NCBI GenBank assembly: GCA_026182355.1
Contig: JAPFBL010000002.1
Coordinates: forward strand, 1,488,001 to 1,552,000
DNA: 64,000 bases
Origin: Hermatobates lingyangjiaoensis
Taxonomy: Eukaryota > Arthropoda > Insecta > Hemiptera > Hermatobatidae
Direction of reading: 5' to 3'
The position numbers and the translations under genes are program-made. The stretch's first letter is position 1; each line of letters begins with the position of its first letter. Positions 58,515 to 64,000 of this stretch are shown in pieces. The notes beneath the pieces were generated by a model. That model ran no database searches, was not told the origin of the DNA, and worked only from the letters and a program-made list of their open reading frames with translations.

Positions 58515-58973
58515 GTGTGTTCTCTAATCGGGGTTCGGTCAATTTTCCAGGATAAAAAATCAAACTCTCGTTGCCAACGTTTCGGTTTTATTTAAAACCT
58601 TTTTCATAGTCTTACAAACAAAGGAAAAAGAAATCACATATCAACATGAAACATATATACAATATGAAAATGGATTGTTACAACTTATGAATTTTTATTA
58701 TAAGCAGAAGTATTGAGACATAAATAAAAGTAAGAATTTTTTTGACTAAAGTTATATTGTTTTATTTGTCTCTCAATACTTCTGCTTATGATATTCATAA
58801 GTTGTAACAATTCATTTTCATATTGTATATATATGGATGTTGATATGTGATTTCTTATTATCCTTTGTTTGTAGGCCTATGAAAAAGGTTTTAAAATAAA
58901 ACCGAAACGTCGGCAATGAGAGTTTGATTTGTGAACCTAGAAAGCTTGACCGAATCCCGATTAGATAACACAC
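58515..58973. repeat. large fold-back repeat, arms of about 215 bp
   Basis: Left arm (58515-58730) and right arm (58755-58973) are inverted copies with about one mismatch per ten bases. They start GTGTGTT and end AACACAC. Both arms carry a stem GGTTTT...AAAACC followed by GAAACG (plus 58904-58909; minus 58583-58578), preceded by CTATGAA instead of CTGANGA, a weakened hammerhead-like core. TA microsatellite follows at 58978-59016. Confidence 0.75.
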
Positions 58974-58975
58974 TT

Positions 58976-58984
58976 CTTATATAT

Positions 58985-59016
<32 letters not shown>

Positions 59017-59017
59017 A
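58976..59017. repeat. (TA)n microsatellite
   Basis: Two TA runs of about 18 and 22 bases are separated by an AATAT step. They lie between two fold-back repeats. Confidence 0.9.
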
Positions 59018-59051
59018 ACTAATTAAATAAAACGATTCCACGAACTAAATA

Positions 59052-59213
59052 AACTATATCTGACACAAAGAACACTCAGAAATGAAACAGAAACTCACTA
59101 CTTCGTTGTCTGCCTGCGGAGCGACTCGTTTCTATCTTCCTGATGACGAGGATATCGAAATATAGTAGTGAGTTTCTGTTTCATTTCTGAGTGTTCTTTG
59201 TGTCAATATAGTT
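59052..59213. repeat. fold-back repeat with hammerhead-like loop
   Basis: Arms 59052-59102 and 59164-59213 are almost exact inverted copies (AACTATA...CACTACT). The 61-base interval contains CTGATGA (59140-59146), a short GA...TC stem and GAAA (59157-59160). CTAT at 59132-59135 and ATAG at 59162-59165 could close an outer helix. Confidence 0.7.
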
Positions 59214-59798
59214 TATATATATATATATAAATTGTTCAATAGAAGAACGTTTAGTAAAAGGTAAAGATAATTGATGATAATTTCAGGTATCTTGATTTAA
59301 AATGCTTTGATGCTATATTACTCTTCCCAACGGTGAAAATATTATAGATACTTTTAAGTCAAAGTAATTGCAAGTAATTACAATACTAATCTGCAATTCA
59401 CTTTGACATAATAAATCAGTATGTTGCAAACATATTCTTTGTTTAGCATATTTACATTACAAACATAAGACCATGGTAATTAAATCATTTAAATATGCAC
59501 CTTGTAAACTATGCATGGTAAACTGAATTTTCAACAGCATCCCAGAAGACAATATACGAAGGACAAACATTTTAGTTTTTAAGACAAAAAAATTTAAATT
59601 TTTAGTAGCAAAAAAATATTAGTTGTTTTAAAATTACATTAAATGAGTTAAAAATAATTTTGATACCATCGCTGTTTAATAATAAGATTTTACTATTATA
59701 GGTATAAATCCCTTCATGGAAAATTCAAATTTAGCACCTAGAATATATATATATATTTTTTCACTTAATAAAACGAAACACGATCCAAACTGGACACA

Positions 59799-60053
59799 AT
59801 ACGAGTTCAAAATTTAAGAAGAGTCACTGACAGAGTAAGGAAACACACTTACAGACTCAAATTTTTGGGTAATCCGTCTTTAGGAGAAAAGAGAAAGGGA
59901 GACCAAGCACGTTGTGGACGCAACGTTGGCTGCGTCTACAACGTGCTTGGTCTCCCTTTCTCTTTTCTCCTGAAGACGGAATACCCGAAAATTTGAGTCC
60001 GTAAGTGTGTTTCCTTACTCTCTGTGTTACTCTTCTTAAATTTTGAACTCGTA
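59799..60053. repeat. 255-bp fold-back repeat
   Basis: Arms of about 117 bases (59799-59915 and 59937-60053) are inverted copies beginning ATACGAG and meeting at a small GACGCA...TGCGTC stem. The right arm has CTGAAGA (59970-59976), a GG...CC stem and GAAA (59987-59990). The left arm has a degraded version. The 85-codon minus frame across it is an accident of the palindrome. Confidence 0.8.
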
Positions 60054-60059
60054 TATACA

Positions 60060-63000
60060 TAAATAAACAATGGAAACAAAAGTTCTTTGTAGAATTATGT
60101 GTATAAATAAGCATAAAGGCTCACAAGATACAAAGAAAATATAATTAAAATGCATTTAAAAAGATTATTGGTGGAATTTCAAACTAAGAAAATAAATAAT
60201 TAAAAGTTTAACCTTTCATTTACTATAACAAGAATAGATAAACAAATGCTACAATGTTAATAGGGACTTTAAAATTCACTTTCATTTATTACCACTGTCA
60301 ACTTCTTCTAGTGTATTAATTTTTTCCTCTCGCACTCAAATAAAATTTTTTGACATTTTAATTATCTAAACTAGAGATGGTAAATGAATAAAATTTTGAT
60401 TTAGCTTTTGATTGAAGTTTGATATTTCAACAAATATCAATTCAGATTTTGGTTGCAGAACTCAAACGTTTCTTTTTTTCAATTCAAATTTTTTGAGTTT
60501 TTGATTTTTACTTTATTATACTCGTAAATGAGACATAGTAATCATGATAAAAATCTATTTCAAAACAACTTAAATTAATTCAAACCATTTTTGAAGTTGT
60601 TTTTTGGATGATGTCAACGATGAAGGTGATTTCAACGATAGAATTTTTTCTATCAAACTCAAGCCAACTGGTTAATTAGGCTTTAAACAAATTTACAGTT
60701 CTTAGAATGAGGAATTCGATATAGGAAAAGGAAAAAATATTTTAAATTCTTATTTAGCCATGGTATTTGGTATCAATAAGTTTAAAGAATGTTTTTTTTT
60801 AGTAAAAAAACTTTAAAATTTGAGGCCTTCTGAATACATTTTTGATGACATCTGACCAAGTTTGGCCGGATTGGTATCAAACAATTTTCATGGTTAACAA
60901 ATTTATAAACCAACATTTGATTAATGCAAAGAGAAAGGATCTTTTTACTCTTATAGCTAGTGACGAAAATGGCAGATTATTAAATTTTATTAAAGTTATA
61001 AATAAATCAAAGATGTAAGAAATGAAGTGTGAGCTTTTGAAGGAATGAGACTGTGAGCTAGAAATATATTTGAAAATTGCAAGCGAGAACAAAGAGGGAC
61101 ATTAATGCGGTGAAATAATTAAGGAAGAAAGATGTGACATAAGATTGATGGCAAGTGTTGGGAAGAGGCATGCAGTTACAGCAATGTCCCAGAAAGTGGC
61201 CACCCTGCCTGAAGAAAGGAATTTATTTCGGCTGAATTGGCGGAGGACACCCGGCCAGTCTAGAAAGTTAATTAGAAGCGGCTCTAAATGCGTCGGAATC
61301 CTCTTGTGACGAATTCAGACTCGTCTGACTGAGTCCTGTCCTCTCGTTTATCACCGCCACAAGCCCTTTTGTTGTCTTGACGAGTTATTTCTGTATCTCA
61401 GACATTTTTACGCCGAGTTTACGCAAACTGGTCACAACAATCGACTAATCCAATCTATTATTACTTCAATCATATATTTTCTGTCAATTTTTTTTTTAAA
61501 ATTTCCTGCCTGCTTTTTTTTACATGTCTCTTTTAAATCAATCAAGTAAATACTGTTTAAAGATTAATATCTAATTTTTAGTGGGAGTCATAATTAAAAT
61601 TTAAATCAAGTTAAAAATAAGAGATGATAATCCAATCACTTTAGTTACAATATCTTTAGAAAACTGCTTTTGAAACATGTGTCTATCAGTCTATATATAT
61701 AATTCTAAAATATATAAGTTGATAAACTGAAACTCCATGCTGAAAATTATTGAGTAAGATATTAAAATATCTCAATACTTTTGAAAAGAGCATTAAGTGT
61801 TTTAATCTGATTATCAACATTTTAGTTTAATTCCTTGAAATTATTGATTATCTTCCAATTAGGTAGATAAATTAGAAAATTATTCATTTACAAGAAAAAC
61901 AGTTTGAGTTTGTTCTTAACAAAAATGACTTGAATTTTATATGGAATGAATTAAATTCAATATTTCAGTTCAAAATGTATATGCAAATAATTATTTATGT
62001 TATAATAAAAGTTTTCTTTTTTATACTAATATTGATATAGACTTTCATTCAATATTCTGATGACAAATTGTGTTCAATAAAACTATGTCCATCTAAATAG
62101 GCCGTGCCTGAAGATAGATACCTGAGAAGACGCCTATGTGATAGAAAGATGAAGGAATGAAGTTGTCAGACTAGCATAAGAGATGGTACTTACACCCTGT
62201 CTTCTCTGACTCAATTATTAGACTCAGATTTGTTAGGCTACGCCAAGAACTTCACCCACGATGTCTTGTTCTTCGAATCTGCTGATGATCAATGATTGTA
62301 CTGCCGCTTTCTATAAATAATAATTAAAATCAAATTGAAATAATCCTATGAGATAATAAAAATGACAAAATTATATGAAAGGACACACTAATTTACCAAC
62401 AAAAATTACTTTGATATTTTCACATTAATTTTCTTCAGAAGAGGTGCTTTAATCGAATGGGATATAACTATTGAGCTATGTAACTTTTTTTTGTATAATA
62501 GATTGCTTGTAGACTTCATGTTGATGGAAAATTAAAATGCGAAAGCTAGTTCATCCACAATGTATACTCTCCCTTTGACAAATATTCACTTTCTTTTGAC
62601 AATAAAAACGGGCACTATGAGACAAATAGTCATTTGTATATCGGCATGACTTGCAATTCTCAATACCAAAGACTCCAGTAAAGGCTTAATCACTAGAGGT
62701 GAACAAACACTTTAAAAACGTTCATAAAACTAGCGTTACAAGAGAGTTCTTGACGAACAACAAAAGGATTATAAAGAAGGACATGTTGACATGTGGATTA
62801 TGGACTCAATAATATGGATGAAACAATCAAAATCCTGGTTGGAATAGCAAAACTTCACTAGTAGGAAACCAACCTATCACAACCTTAGTACGAATAGGAA
62901 AGACATATGGAAAGAGGGTGAAGTTGTAATTATTTTGCCACCCATGCATTGTATACCTGCAAATAATGAATCACTTATTTATTCATACCTGATTTCATTG

Positions 63001-64000
63001 TAATCACCCAAAATATGAAAGCTTTTAAAGCGTTAATCTTTAATGTCTTGAATACTAAGCAGTCAGAAGTGTCTTTAAGCTGGCATCACTGAAGCGGTGT
63101 CAAGGAAGTAGAAAAGGAAGCAGGCTTCTCTTGATATACCGTCAAACACTGCACATACAAAGACATAGCTAAAAAAAAAGGAAGTTTGTGACAAATACTA
63201 GAAGACTAAAACATCGTATAACATTGTTTTGTCACCTGTAGTCATGGGACAATGGAAGTTTACAAAGTACCTGTAACGCCAGAGTTATGTAAAGAAAGGG
63301 AAGCAAGCTGATAAGTTTCTCAATCGTTAATCCATTTACATAATGCTGCTAAGTAAGATTCGCTTAAAGTTTAGTCTGTCAAGTAGCTTAATCAGTAGAA
63401 CTCATGGAAGGTCTAATTCTTGAACGCTAAAGAAAAGTGATGGAGGAAATCCAATTGGTCGTTAGATCAGCGTTGCCAGCTAACTATTTGGAGAACACTA
63501 CCATACGATACATGTTGAGCACAATAGGAAGTCATAGAGACAGGAGTCTAACTAAGCACAATTATTACCTAGAAAGTTTTGAAACAGTTGATGGAAGTAT
63601 ATACTTCCACGATAAAGAGATGTGAAGTAGATGCCAGCACGAGGGATAGCAAGATGGATACATCCTTTCAATGTAAAAAGTTAACGTCTACTATCCGGCA
63701 GTCACCACATGCACTGCACGCAGGGTTGCTAACACGATAGACATAACTATGATAAAATCATTTTTAATCAGTTTGTTGAACAATTAAAGTTTGAGTTTTA
63801 ATCGCTCGAATATGTTATATTTCCCATTACAAAATAAAAAAACATATGGTATCCAATATTGTTTAATGTATTCTTCATGTATCGTATTTATAAAGAAACT
63901 TAATTTTTTCAATCTTCTTCAGTTTATATTAACACATTTCTTTGTATAATAATAGTAACAATAATGCAAAGGTGTACAAAAGTAGTAGTAAATTAAACAA
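60060..64000. other. AT-rich stretch with one GC-rich island; no recognised gene
   Basis: The island 61170-61445 is compositionally distinct (GGACACCCGGCCAG, GAAGCGGCTCTAAATGCGTC) with no long frame and no match to the repeats here. A 62-codon frame at 63437-63625 and a 71-codon frame at 60877-61092 have no recognisable domain. The last kilobase is not obviously repetitive. Confidence 0.35.

Noticed and set aside
59857..60114. 85-codon minus frame
   Set aside because: It lies across a fold-back hairpin, so its openness reflects the palindrome and not selection.
60520..60640. Further Repeat A left terminus
   Set aside because: The TTTACTTTATTATA segment is similar, but the following bases diverge too far to support homology by eye.

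Overview
The window is AT-rich eukaryotic DNA, most likely from an arthropod and probably an insect. I base this on the mobile-element mix: a Gypsy LTR element with AGT...ACT termini, fossil BEL/Pao, Jockey-like and Penelope-like elements, Helitrons, and a SINE ending in CCTAA units. I recognise no intact host gene, exon chain, rRNA, tRNA or CRISPR array. Nearly all open frames outside the Gypsy element are short and carry no recognisable domain. The window therefore reads as intergenic or intronic DNA packed with nested transposons.

Layout. 1-5.2 kb: pieces of a dispersed non-coding repeat (called Repeat A here), a Jockey-like LINE 3' fragment (minus strand) and Penelope-like remnants, including a GIY-YIG endonuclease tail followed by a hammerhead-like core. 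5.2-15 kb: mostly featureless, with a hAT-like fragment, an inverted Repeat A piece and two more hammerhead-like cores. 15-24.8 kb: three long Repeat A copies, the first split by a Helitron whose empty site is preserved in the third. 27-29.3 kb: an inverted pair of Repeat A copies, one carrying a 210-bp fold-back insertion with a 13-bp target duplication. 32-37 kb: a tRNA-derived SINE, a perfect 89-bp tandem duplication, a second Helitron and a reversed SINE tail. 37.5-41.2 kb: more Repeat A. 42.4-44 kb: a decayed BEL/Pao gag-protease region. 44.7-46.4 kb: a third Helitron, interrupted by a 588-bp hAT-like element. 48-53.8 kb: another Repeat A copy split by a young Gypsy retrotransposon inserted in a TA microsatellite. 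58.5-60.1 kb: three large fold-back elements in a row.

The best preserved element is the Gypsy retrotransposon at 48394-53548 (minus strand). Its two 191-bp LTRs differ at one base, it has a 4-bp TATA target duplication, a tRNA-Phe primer site, a polypurine tract, Gag with a zinc knuckle, and protease-RT-RNase H-integrase. There is no envelope gene. Its reading frame is broken by three shifts of the same direction and one in-frame TGA.

The most unusual signal is a recurring CTGANGA-stem-GAAA motif, the conserved core of hammerhead ribozymes. It occurs in at least seven places, mostly inside fold-back repeats of otherwise unrelated sequence, and one copy lies just after a Penelope-like endonuclease remnant. 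This suggests a population of hammerhead-bearing retroelement relics (Penelope-like or retrozyme-like). Cleavage competence is not shown, because the stem III and cleavage-site part of the fold is not convincing by eye.
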